Below are positions 1 to 12,600 of a stretch of DNA of 64,000 nucleotides, piece after piece. Source of the stretch: Plazaster borealis (lineage: Eukaryota > Echinodermata > Asteroidea > Forcipulatida > Labidiasteridae); NCBI GenBank assembly GCA_021014325.1, contig CM037473.1, forward strand, positions 4,465,501 through 4,529,500, written 5' to 3'. The translations under genes were made by a program, and so were the position numbers. How positions within the stretch are numbered: position 1 is the first letter of the stretch; each line of letters begins with the position of its first letter. The notes below the pieces were generated by a model. It searched no databases and was not told where the DNA came from. It saw nothing but the letters and a program-made list of their open reading frames with translations.

Positions 1-411
1 GCCATGTGTTTACCCCCAATGAAATCATCCCCCAAACCGGGCGGCTTTGTTTACCTTTCAAAATGCCACAGGAAATTAAAATTTCGTATCCATTTGCGAC
101 CGACCTCGCCATAGCACCAGCTCTCCGGGCTCGGTATCTGGTTACTGTGTAGTTAAGGCAAGAAGCAAGCAAGGCGAAAGAAATAACACTTCATCCCCAT
201 GACATGTTTGTAAGAATGTTGTTGTAGTCACAAAGTGATGGGAACACACGGTATTCCTATATCCTTGGCCTCATCTTTAAGACACTTCCATCCCTTCCTT
301 CTCATTTGAAATGATTTCCCAAAAGGCGTATACAACTTTCACTTATTTTGAATTCAATGAAGGACATTTTGTTCTTTTGTCCAACTAAGAGAATAGAAAT
401 TTGATATTTAA

Positions 412-770
412 AGGCACTGGACACGTTTGGCAATTACTCAAAATATATATTAGCATAAAAACTGACTTGGTAACAGAGCTGATGATAGTATAAAACATTG
501 TGAGAAACGACTCCCTCTGAAGTAACGTAGTTTTTGAGAAAGAGGTAATTTCTCACTAAAATAATAAAAGACTTCATGCAAGAAGCCTTTTATTCCTATC
601 TGAAAGCACACAAATTTGTACAACAGGGGTGTTTTTTCTTTCATCATTTTCTTGCAACTTTGATTACCAATTGAGTCCAAATTTTCACACGCTTGTTATT
701 TTATACATATGTTGGGACACACCAAGTGAGAACACTGGTTTTTGACAATTACCAAACGTGCTCAGTTCCT
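412..770 (+). mobile_element. TTAA-flanked MITE, family A copy 1
   Basis: Starts AGGCACTGGACACGTTTGG, ends CCAAACGTGCTCAGTTCCT, and has TTAA directly on both sides (408-411, 771-774). Five other copies are in the window. About 360 bp, no transposase. TTAA duplication is typical of piggyBac-type transposons, so a non-autonomous piggyBac-like element is inferred. Confidence 0.85.
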
Positions 771-829
771 TTAAGCGTAATGCAAAAATAATGCAAGGCA
801 TGCATTCTAAGGACCACACATTAAACCGA

Positions 830-1400
830 TTCTAAATTTCACGGGATGGAAGCTTTGTGGAAAAGAAACTTGAGAAGTTGGGTTTTTGGGAAGTTAAACA
901 AATTGTCCAGGGTCGTCCATAATTCTGGGCTACCGCACAATGGTGGGCAGATAGGGAAATAATTGAAGGAAATTAACAAGCATGGAATTTTACACATAGA
1001 GTATGTAATGAGAAAGATATAATTTATCTGCAAAAAAAAAATTAGTTGCCTGACGTTTCGAACTTGGCAGAGTCTTTCTCGCGGGCTAAATGACAACACA
1101 GCACACATCAACAGGTTTACTGGTGTAACAGAAGCAGTCAAGTGGAAAGAAATGAAAAGAGAGGCAGAAAACACACAGAAAAGACAAAGGATGAACAATG
1201 AGGACGGAAACAAAGGGGGTAGAGGGTTTAGCCACAAGAGGTTGAAAACACTAAAGACAAAATCAAAGGTGGGAAGAGGGAGAACAAGTAATTAAATTAG
1301 TGAATAAGACAGACTAACAAGGGGGATATCTTAGGGAAAAGGAGAAGGCAAAGACAACAAGTTTTTAGTAATTTTCTTCTTGGATGTTCAAACCATGTGG
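830..1400 (-). mobile_element. Penelope-like retroelement fragment
   Basis: On the minus strand AGACTCTGCCAAGTTCGAAA followed by CGTCAGGC, then a 'CAGATAAATTATATC' segment, resembles the non-coding ends I associate with Penelope-like elements. The ORF at 839-1237 has no catalytic motif. Confidence 0.45.
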
Positions 1401-4137
1401 TTGAATGGTCTGGAGGCGCCTTTATCTACAGTTTCTCATAAAGATATTTAGCTGGAGGGCCATCGTAGATTGACATTTTGAAGAAAAAAATAGGTAGAGT
1501 AACAAGCATTGGCAGCCATTTTGAAAACTGCTTGTTAGTTTGCCATCGCAGATTTGAATTTTGAAGAAAAGAAAAAAAGTAGAAGAACAAGCAAATTTCA
1601 ATTTTTTTTTAAATGGCTGCCATTGCTTGTTACTACCTCAATGTTCATGACCCTCAAAGTTCAAATTCATGACCCTACAGCCAAATATCTTTCTCATGAC
1701 ATAGTTTATGACATACATACATGTGCTAAATTCCATGCTTGTATCATCAATCGTATCATTAGCACAATCCCATAACATACCTGCCACACAAGCCCTTCTA
1801 TGGTCCTAATTAATAAAAGAACACTACTCCCTGGACGGTTTTCTTGGTTCAAGTTATCCTGTTCATAAGTGTGACGTAATTTCCACTGTAAGCCACGCCC
1901 ACTTCACACAAACTGGCTCCACTGATTACCAGAAGCCCATAGGATGATTGCACTAAGCAAATATTTCTAGAGGATTTATATAAGAAGAGTTTAATAATTG
2001 AACTTGGCTTTTACATACGTTCTTCAAAGATTAAGGTCTTCCAAGAATTATAAGAGTCTGTCATAAGAAAAGTATGCCTTTGAATGATGAAAGGGGTGAT
2101 TTTTGCTAACATTTAAAACAGAATTGATGTAATGCCAGCTTTTGGAGCCGGAAGGATTGAAACCTTTGGGCGTGCAGCAGATGCGCATGCTTGTGACGCA
2201 ATGACTTTTCTTTACCAATAGGATTGGCCGGAGAGGTCTTTTTTTCAGAAAAAGGAACAATATAGAAACAATGGAAGGATCGCACAATGGGTCAGGTTTT
2301 CGGACTAACTGTGAAGCATTTGTTGTTTGGGGTTTTTCCGTTTGGTTCCTGTGTAAACCGCTTTTTAGGAAACTTTTGGTTTCAACACCAGACTAGAAAA
2401 TAGCCAAACAAAAAACGATAACTAATACGATACGCAATAGAAACATAAAATACACCGATACTATGCTTCAACTTTGGGTTACAATTTTGTTCGCAAAGAT
2501 GCAATGATTTACAATTAGGAAAGTTCATATCTGCAATAGTGATTACGGCTCGTGTAATGTGCAAACACATTTTTTCAGATTAATGACATTGTTGATGATT
2601 TGCGCTGTCAGCCAGCGGCCTTCAACTCAACATTTCATGGGCTCGTCAGGAGCAATTATCCGCATAAGATTTATTTACTAATTTAATCGGATTTGTTATT
2701 GAATTACAACGTTCACCACATGCAAACAAATGGTTGTATTTCGACGAAAGTACCGGCTTGATGAGTGTACAAAACTGATACGTTTTGATTTATTTGTGCA
2801 AATTACCGAGATTGTTACTTAAGAGTTACATGACATTTTTGCATGGATTTTGTTATTTATTGGCTTAACAAGATTAGCGAAAGGATGTTTACACCAAATT
2901 GTAAAGATTGTTTATCTTAGTTCACGAAATTAACACAGGGTGGTGCAAATGTTTTACGGGCAACAATCAATGTATAAACAAGAGTCACTCAAAAATGTAT
3001 ACCATATGGTGTTAAAATAACACTAATTTCTGCAAAAATAATTACATTGGTGATATGTTAAACAACCTATAATGTTAATTTTGATTCTCTGTTCGGTATA
3101 TTTATGTGACAACACCCATGGTGTCAATTTTAACACCCCGGTTTTTGCAGTGCAGGTTTGTGGCTATGTACAGGGTTGGGGCTACATTTAGGGAATCACA
3201 GTCGAGTGCACTCTTTTCAAAAATAAAGTTCTTCAAATAAGCAAAACACTAGGGACTACACATTTTGAAACGATTGATTCCATATAAAGTTAAAGAAATT
3301 GGCGACAAATTCAAGTTGTTTGATAAATTCACAGACACTTTTATTTCTATAACAATGTGACATGGTTGAAATATCCAGTCGAATCCATGATGTTAGAAGG
3401 ACAACAATTTTGCGATTCCCCGAAGTCATATTTCAGAAAAATAAATAAATACTTTGAATATTTAATACATTTCTTTATTGTGCCCGCATTAAAAAATACC
3501 GATAATTGTGTTCCAATTACAATTTAGTATATATTTCTTTCTTTATTTGTAAAAAAAACAAAAAAAAAAACAAAAAAAAAAACATAATAAGCGACCTATA
3601 ATAAATGTGCCAGTATATTTTTGTCTTTATTTGTTATCTCCTTCGTCTGATCAACACCTTGGACAACCCGTTGATTATCAATAATTACGAAGTATACTTC
3701 AAGCTTTCTCTATCCTCAGTTTCTAAAACTGAAAAACTGCCTCCCCTGCCTCGGAGTTTGATTTCAAACGATAACCGGAGCCCGTAGAAGTGAAAGCTCT
3801 GCGAGGCTTCATGGTGTCCCGACACCCCGTGCACATAACGGTCTCTTCTTCGAGAGAGCTATCGAATGTCGTGCAACATCCGTGGTCTACCTGCAGATTA
3901 AAAGTAGCTGTTGGCTCCTTCGTTTTTCATCACCTTTGTCGGATGTCCCTAATGCTTGAAGCATACTGAAGAAGACATCTTAAGTGAACACAAAAATATG
4001 TATCTTGGCACACCTGCAAATTATAATGGATCTTGGGCAACGAATTTGAAACTATGGAGACATTATTTGAAAGTATAATTTTTTCTGTGAGGATTTGTTT
4101 TCTTCATTTTTGGTCAGGCTGTAGTGTCAAATGTATC

Positions 4138-4505
4138 AAGGCACTGGATACAATATGCAGTTTTGAAAAGACGTGGAGACCCATTTCAAGAAAGATACCA
4201 CTTCCGTGGTTTTGATTTCTCATAAAATGTAGGGCAACAAATAATGTCATTATTATAATCAAAAATCGTAACAATTTCAAATTGGTAATGATAATTGCCA
4301 CGAGGGTCGTTTCATGGTTTAGCTTGTAGAAGTTCTTGCCGATTTGAAAAGACGTGGAGACCCACTTCAAGAATGATACAACTTGCGTGGGTTTGTTTTC
4401 TCACAAATGTAGGGCAAAAAATATTGCCTTTATTATAATAAAAGCAATCATAGCAATTTCAAACTGTTAATGATAATTGCCACAAGGGTCGTTTCATGGT
4501 TTACT
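4138..4505. repeat. 181-bp tandem duplication
   Basis: GAAAAGACGTGGAGACCCA begins at 4165 and again at 4346; both units continue with ATGTAGGGCAA, TTATTATAAT and GGGTCGTTTCATGGTTTA. Confidence 0.85.
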
Positions 4506-6255
4506 CGCCTTGTGGTAAGTTTTGGAGGTTCAAATTTTCGACATGCTTTTATTGAATTCTAATCAACGGGGGCATTTCAGACATTTTTTTTTTCGCAGGA
4601 TGCTTACCAACATATAACAAGTAAGCTTTCGGAGAGAAGTTACTCAAATTTGTCTGGGTCATTACCAAAGCATGGTCCTACTTTTAACGCACTCAACATT
4701 TTCTTTCCAATCGATTTCTCCCCTCCCCCAACCCCTTGAAACGGATCGTTCCGTTAATTTGTTTTCGACACAAATTGTTCCCTCTGCTGACAATAAGTGA
4801 GGATGACTCTCTGTCGTCAGAACAATGAGAACGAACAGAGTTAATGTTTCCTGCGTTGATGAAACTCAACGGGCATTGTCTGATTGAGTTATGAATGATG
4901 GTCGACCTTCACAGGCTTTAAGTACGTGTAAGTGAAGACCACGCAGAATTAGAGGTGCCCACGCTATCATGCATGATGAGATTTAAGAAATTATGGAATG
5001 GAATTGACCTGTTTATCGGTTCTTTAATTCCTGTTTCCTTGAAATGTGGGATGCGAAAACACATCAGGAATATGTATCTCGTTTCCCTTGGCTTTTTGTT
5101 GTGTCTGGGGGATTCTTAATTGTTTGTTGCAGAATAGCTGAAAGTGTGAATTTTTTTAATCTTTGTGTTTTGGAAGAGTCGAGTCATTTCCATCATCTCA
5201 TTTTCAAAACAGTCTTGGAAATCAAGTTTCAGTGAAAGCAACAGTGTTTTGTTAGGTGTGGTTTTTGTGTAGGCCTACGTGTGCGTTTATACAAAGTTAT
5301 TTTTGTTGCGGCAATCAAAATAAGTAATGTGATTGGGGTGATTTCGAAATGAATGTGTGTGTTAAAAAAAAAATTGTTTTCAATGTACATCGCGGAACAA
5401 GACAACGTGTAGACAACTTGTTACTGGTAGCGAGTACGTGTAGATTTGTTATTGATACTCCCCAACCCGAAGACCAGATGTTGAGCAGACGCCTTCAGGA
5501 AACATTCTGTATGTGTCTGGCCCTTGTAGTATATCGTATGTGCACATACACTGTCTTTTCCGTTTAGATAAACTTTGAGATTGGTCTACCAAGCAGATTT
5601 GGCACATTCGTCACATTCCTAAATGACACCCTATCTTATTAACTCACGGGTCAGAATTAACCCAGATTCCGGGATTCTTGGGGGCTGACCCATTTTGGAT
5701 CAGTACATTCTAAAAACTAAGTGTTAGTTTTAACACTTTAAAGAGTGCGGTGTGAGTGACAACTCTTTGTAAAGTTAAATTCATCTGATTAAAATGGAGT
5801 AATACAACGTTACAGTATGTTAGATTTAACTTTGACAACGTTAATTTAACTTGTTCATATTGTTAAATCTAGAGTTTTCACCGACTGCACCTTTAAAGTG
5901 TGAACAATATAGTTTTAAAAGTGTTTGCCCCGGAATCTGTGTCAAAATGACCCAAAATTTGTCAAACTGACGCAGAATCCGAGCTAAAATGCAATTTTTT
6001 ACGAGCCTTTGGGTCAGCCTCACCCCTGGGTATAAGAAACCGTGTCAAGGACCCAGGAGTTTTTCGAGTGGGGGACACTTAAAACAAAGGGAGGGGAACA
6101 GAAGTTCAACAAAAGTACATAGTGCTCAGCACACAACGGTGCTGGGTAAAGCACAAATAATATGTGTTCATCCCAATGTAAATTTAACTTATATTAAAAT
6201 CTTTGCGGTACCCGCTGCTAAAATGTAGTATTCGAAATGGCCTCTATAGCTACAG

Positions 6256-6400
6256 GGCAAGCTCGGTGGTCGAGTGGTAAGACAACTGGTCTAGAATGGA
6301 AAGCGTCGTGGGTTCGAATCCCATCCGATTAATATGCCACAGGACTCGGGGAAAGTACTGAGTGTACAATGCTTAACACACATCGGTGTTGAGTAAAAAA
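6256..6400 (+). repeat. tRNA-derived SINE
   Basis: GCTCGGTGGTCGAGTGGTAA (A box) and GTGGGTTCGAATCCCATCC (B box) about 45 bp apart resemble the promoter of a Glu-type tRNA but fold poorly as a tRNA. The end is an A-rich tract near 6397. Confidence 0.7.
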
Positions 6401-8069
6401 AAAAAATTAAATAGCGTTAATTTTGTTCATTTTCTGTACAAGATTACGTAAACCTTATTTTCATTGTTACGAATTTTAAGTTATGCACTGGTCCGCAAAA
6501 AAATGGGCTTACTGAAGGGCCCTTGTGGGGTTTTATACACAATGGAACAATGGACTCCATAAAGTTTGTCTTTGTTCGACTTGGACACCACAGAGGAATT
6601 CTTTAGAAAAGGGATTAATGAAACAACAATAGCTGGACTCCTCAAACCCGATCCGGAAGGTTGTGGGCCTGTGTGTGTGGTTGAGTACTAAATTTTAGCA
6701 TACACAATATTGTACTCAGGCATACACTCAGCTGTGGGGAATTTAACACAATGGAACAAAGGTCCCCACAACGTTTTTCTTTTTTTAACTTGGTCCCCAC
6801 AGGGGAATTCTTTAGAAAAGGGAATAGTAGAAACAACAATAGCAAGTCTTTACAACCGAGCGTGCAAAAGACTGCGTGCACAGTCGACTTGTGTTCATAC
6901 CTGAACATTACTGTCATTTTAAAGGTTGTCAAAATTGTCGAGTCGGCACTGATACAATCAGTATCAAGCCTAGTAGTATTGGTGGTTAAGTACGTTGCGA
7001 AATCCAGCATAATCCACGCACGTTGAGAAGGTCTTGCTGACGGTTTCCGGAAGACCACATGAGATTCTTTGATATCTGTATAACTCCAGGGGTTGGAAAG
7101 TTTGGACTTTGCTTGAAAATAATCAACATCCCTTGGAAAAAAATGTCTTTGTATTACATAAAAACACCCTTTTTTCACGAAATGTTAAAGAAACTTAAAG
7201 AACTGCTTTTCAGCATTAAATCAAGGATTTTTGTGTGTGTAAAAGTACGCCAAAACTTGTGCCTGCATCTTCGAAATCTGGTAATAATTAATTTTTTAAT
7301 ATTAGTAAATGTTATTGTTTGAAATCCTTTGGGCAATTTTTAAAATAAAACTTTGTGTGTAATCCGACTGCAATTCAGCTGTTGGCTAAGATGGTACAAT
7401 ATTAAAATATAATCTTTCCAAAACAAATTGCTCAGACTGCCCATGCGCGGACTATGACGTATCAACTTACTAATCAGAGTAGACCAGAATTCATTTTTGC
7501 ATGATCTGCATGTTGCATGAGATGAATGAAAACATGATTCAGTTTGTTTTGTTGTTCACCATTAACCAGGCGAAATATGTATACTGAGGATACGGAGCAT
7601 GGGAACTAGGTAAAATAAAAATTTAATAAATGTTTATTTGGACTGGAACTTCGAGTAGCCTGCATGCCAGATTTGGGGTAAAATTGTTTTCAAAGACTTT
7701 ATGAAATGTTTGTTTTTGTGAAATTTTTCTTTACTCTTTCGTTTTATGAGGTTCGAAACAAATTATTTTTGCATTAATGTGAAAAATTTACCGACCTCCA
7801 AGTTGACTCACGGGGTCATTGACTTCTTGATCTTCGCTTTCGACTACTTTTACACAACTTAAACAATTATATAATGTCAATGTATGATTGGTACATCAAT
7901 GTCGAATTGTTTTGAACATTGGGACTCCATTCGGATTTAAAGTGTTGGTGGAAAGACCATCCTTGGGTTCATTAGCATGGCATCATGGGATGCTAACTTT
8001 GAGTCGTTAAATGCCTGTGCTCGATTTCACAAAACACTAAGATTCATTTTAGTTGAGTTGTCAATATTA

Positions 8070-8985
8070 CACTGCAAAAACTGGGGTGATAAAATTGACA
8101 CCATGGGTGTCACATAATATAGATACCAAAAAAGAATCAACATTTACACCATAGGTGTTAAAATAACACTTATTTCTGCCAAAACAATAACATTTGTGTT
8201 GTTTTAATACCCTGTGATGTTAATTTTGATTCTCTGTTCGGTATCTATATGTGACAACACCCATGATGTAAATTTTAACACCCCAGTTTTGGCAGTTTAC
8301 CATAATTATTCAGTATTTTAAATTGTGAATTCGAACTTGGCTCAGCAATTTTAATTGCTAAGTGTATGCATCAATCTCACATGTTAAGATCAATCTTGGC
8401 TCTTTGTGAAATCGAGATGATTTGACAGAGAACTCGTCTTGAATTCTTGTTGTCTTTATCGCCAAAGTGATTTGTGTATTGCACTGTAAAACATTCTGGT
8501 GTTAAATTTATTCTCTTTGTATCTATATGTGACAAAATCGTCACGGTGTAACAAATGTAGTTTGAGAGTATAAATGGCGGTAACTAACACCGTGTTGTCA
8601 CAAATAGATCGGAAAGAATCAATTCAACACTCCAGTTTTTTGCAGTGTGTGACGTCACAGTTTGCTTGGCATTTAAGATCTATTCACTATTCTTGGTGCC
8701 TTGCGAAATCAGGCCGCACCAGAACCAACGAGTGACCCTAGTTTTTGTACAGGTTTGTACACTGCAAACTCGGGGTGTTAAAATAGACACCACGGGTGTT
8801 TTCACATTATAGATACCAAAGAAAGAATCAAAATTTACACCATTACGGTGTTAAAATAACACCAATTTCTGCCAACACAATAACATTCGTGTTATTTTAA
8901 CACCCTATTGTGTTAATTTCGATTCTCTCTTCGGTATGTGACAACACCCATGGTGTCAGTTTTAACACCGCAGTTTTCGCAGTGT
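8070..8985. repeat. Cluster of three palindromic 'CACTGCAAA...GTGTTAAAAT' elements
   Basis: Copies at about 8070-8296, 8481-8647 and 8759-8984 begin with ACTGCAAA or ACTGTAAA and end with a matching TTTTGCAGT-like end. Each repeatedly carries GGTGTTAAAATAACAC and TGTGACAACACC. Others are at 2995-3153 (truncated) and 29659-29830. Confidence 0.75.
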
Positions 8986-9607
8986 AGATTGCGAAAGTTT
9001 CGTGCACTTTCGAACATTTTTAATGCCTTGTCATACGGGGCACTTGTTACAGGCAACTCGGAGGCAACCAACTGCATCACATGCAAAAATAAGCATTTGG
9101 GAGACATTTTGCTTACAGTGGCTTACTATCCCCAAGAAAATTACGTGACAATTGAATTGTTTTTGCCTTCGTGTAGATTGCCTGGAACAGGTTGTCTGTA
9201 TTTGAACCATATTGGGTTACTAAATACATTGCTCAAAGCTTATTTGTTCACACTCTAAATCCAAATTACTATATATAATTTTTGTCTTCTCTTTGTTTTT
9301 TCAAATTATTGAGCGCCTTGAGCGTCACTGCGTGACGGATTTCTGCGCTATATAAGAAGCCACTATTATAATTATTTATTATTATTTGGATTTGAGTCGA
9401 ACCCTTTAACTTTCAAACAAACGTTCATTTCACTGTCCATGTATGCACAAGGTTTTTAAAACCCTAAAACAAAATGTTTCAGTGGTGCTACAGCAACCCC
9501 TTTTCAGATGATTCGATCATTAAAAAGAAAAGAAATCGGAGGTGGTTTGTGGAGTAGGGATGACATGTAACAAATCTTATCCCTTTCTTACCTTCTCTCC
9601 CTTCCAG

Positions 9608-9682
9608 CAGCAAACGAACGCTTTTTTCGTCATGACCAACATGGTGATTACTCCAAAACAAACACGTGGCATCTGTCCAGAG
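9608..9682 (+). CDS. P2RX: P2X exon a (ectodomain, ~ vertebrate exon 3)
   Basis: Reads QQTNAFFVMTNMVITPKQTR then GICPE, matching the P2X block around 'NSLFVMTN...LCPE' and carrying the first ectodomain cysteine. The donor is GAG|GTAAGT. The acceptor reads ttCAGCAG, so the exon can start at 9608 (75 nt) or 9611 (72 nt, the usual vertebrate length) in the same frame. It ends in phase 0. The minus-strand ORF over it is a shadow. Confidence 0.95.
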
Positions 9683-12600
9683 GTAAGTCAATGTCAGTTT
9701 AGTGCAACGAATTAAGTAGAGCCCGAACCGCACGTGTTTTTTTCAAACGCTCTACAACAAAACTTTGGATTTCTCTTACAAGTTTAATCACCATCGCTTG
9801 AGGGCGCTGTGCTCCATTTTGTAAAAACACTACTTTACGGTTAACTCTTACACTGATAATGACGATAGACATACGTTTATCTTCTAATACGCTGTGTAGT
9901 GTGAGATTTAGACAGCCGATTTGAGTGTTGCTTTTAATTTTCCTTTGTCTGTTTAGTTACATTGGAGTTTCTTCAACCATTAGAAGAATGTAATCTTGAA
10001 TGTTCTCGTTTGAAGTGAATCATTGTTTTAAGGATGGGTATTATAGTCTGAAATATCCAAGGGGGGAGGTAAACGTACAAATGTATTTCAATGCTTCGCT
10101 GTTGACAAGAAAAGTCTTCATCAGAGAACCCTGTTTTTCCCAGCGTTGCGTTTCTTGATTCAAAGAGGATGATGCGCCAACAAACATTCCTAATGATGCG
10201 CCTTGTCAACGTCATCTATGTTGTACCTTATCTTGATTCTATGACAGTGAACGTTTATGAATTAGTATTAGGTTTGCTAAAACAACCAGTATCTTGATTC
10301 AAACGGAGCATGCCAAAATTTGAGGTTTCTCAGTTATTACAAACGTCGTACTTTTACTTAATTCAAAGAGAAAAGGGTAATTGAAGTATCAAAATTGTTT
10401 CATTAAAGAAATTTACATTAAATTACAGCAAAAACTTCATCACTTCATCGAATTCAAAAATGCTGCAATCACGTCTGATGTAAATAGTTGTTGTCTTAAT
10501 TGTATACTACGCTTAAACAGAGTTGACCTGGGGGTTTGAAACTCAAGTGTGACGTATCATCCGGTTGACACACACTTGGAAATAAATTATTAACAAGCAG
10601 CTGCCACGAAGAGATAAACGAAAAACCCACCCCAAAAATACGGAGACAAGTGTCTAGGTTGACATCCAAATTAGCGATAAATAATTGAAGGCGGAGCTTG
10701 ATTTCCTCGTATCTATATAAACCATATCTGTAGATGCCTAAACTATAGTCACAAGTTTCCCAACTGTGGCTATAAATTGTTTTTTATACAACACACATAA
10801 ATCCTTGTCATTTTTATTGGTGGGACACGCATCACGTGTCACACTTTACTTTTGCCATGTATTAATACTGCCGCTTCTCGCGACGCTCCAACATGTAATT
10901 TATAGCGTCCTTTATTTAAGCGTCCTATATTGACAGAATATAGGACGCTTTGGACACTTCACAGCAAAGCTTCGCAGCGTCGTTTCAAAAATAATCGTTC
11001 CCGTCCGTTCGTCCCGACTAAACAAGTTTGGTGTCCACATGGAGTCGTCCACGTTTCTGAATGTGGGATGGACGAGTTTCCGTGTCTATTTTGTGTTCAT
11101 TGTGAACAAAATATCAGATGACAAGGATCTATTCTCCCCAGGGCCCCCAGGGAGAACAGTTCTTTGATAACTGATGGGGCTACCCTGGATAAATAAGACG
11201 AAATAAATAAATAAATAAATAATTATGTGTGTGTGTTATAAAACAAAATGTTGAATGCATTTCGATCGTTCATTGTCGCAGAATATAATCACTCGGTGAA
11301 ATCTTGACAATTCCATTTAACGAGGCTTCCAATGCTAGAACATGCATCCAATATTTGTATGATGTAATTCCTGGACTGTTGGTTTATCAGCAAATGGTTG
11401 CAAGGTAGTGTTGACGACGCTGACAAGTGTTCGGTAAGAGTGTGTGGGACATCTTTCAGGAGTAGGAGCTTATTTTGTAGTGAATATCAGGATCCCTATA
11501 ATTGGTACAACGAACAATACATAGAATTTTGCTAAGACAATGGGCAGAACGTTTTTGTAAAGCGGGTAAGCTGTAAAAGTCCCAAATTACACCTTAGCCC
11601 TAGCTCCCCAATCTGTGGTACTGCCACAAAGCATCTTGTTCTTCACACCATTTTGGGAACCACAACAAATTTACCACTCGGATCAGTCTTAGCTCTCAAA
11701 CACACAAACAAGAGTAAATCAATTGAAGCTGCAGCTGTAATCAGAATATCATGCACCGTCGAAGTCATACACAGATTTGGAATAAAGATGTGATTTGCAG
11801 GTTGGCCCTGGCTGTGCTTGTTTTTCCATGTTCATTTATCCAGTTGCTCAATCAAACTTTGTAAATTAATTAAATTCGTCTGGAGATTGTAAGTACGTTT
11901 GATTGAATTGAACGTGTAATAACTCAACTTCAAAACTGTGTATCCATTCCAAGGATTGTACCCAAAGTGTGACAAGAGCAGGAAAAACGTCTGGTCTCCT
12001 TATATGAAATACGAATTGGAATATGGTTGTTATAACGAGTACATAAGGAACACGACCACAAAATGGTCCTTAGCTTGGCATCTCTACACACTGAACGCAT
12101 TGGTAGCTACTCCTATCAAACCCCGTGGCTGAAAAGACACACGGATCAATGATTTACACATCCTCCGGACCCTAATCTATCAAATTTAATCACCTCTTTT
12201 ATGTGCGACTTCATACCGCCAATTTGCAAACCATTCTCGTGATTGGTCTGTTCTTGTAACACAATCTCAACGAAAAATCTACCTGTGGGCATTAAACAGC
12301 AAGACATTGCTTGGTGGCAAATACAAATTACACAAGATTGAAAGATCTTTTCATCAAGAAAATGTACATAGGCCTACTCTTATGGAATGGATGGTACACA
12401 ACTGTACCACTAAGAAGTATTTAAAGCTAGGTTGAAGTTTCATCTTTCTTCAAATTGTGATTTCAACAACTGTAACTATTTGTTTTCTGAAGTTACAAAA
12501 ACAGAGTCACGACTGGCGAACGTTTTGGTTGCAGAAAGAGTGAGCTGTGACAACTTTAGATGAACAAAAACATTTTCGTTGTGACAATTCCTTAGAAAAT

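Larger units (their letters stand above)
1..9607. other. Upstream or intronic DNA with repeats; first P2X exons not found
   Basis: I looked for the usual first two P2X exons (TM1, KGYQ, TKVKG, WD..DY motifs) and found none, so this stretch is probably part of an intron. It holds a TTAA element (412-770), a Penelope-like fragment (about 830-1400), a 181-bp duplication (4138-4505), a SINE (6256-6400) and repeats of the 'TGCAAAAACTGGGGTGTTAA' family at about 2995-3153 and 8070-8985. A SINE-like tail ending in ATT repeats lies at about 9311-9390. The rest is unremarkable AT-rich sequence. Confidence 0.6.

Noticed and set aside
5044..5235. Possible upstream P2X exon (MWDAKTH... frame)
   Set aside because: The WD pair is the only resemblance to the WD..DY block; the surrounding residues and splice phases do not fit.
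6642..7178. 178-residue minus-strand ORF
   Set aside because: It covers dispersed repeat sequence (related to 6530-6640 and 45775-46030), shows no domain and has no splice or promoter context.
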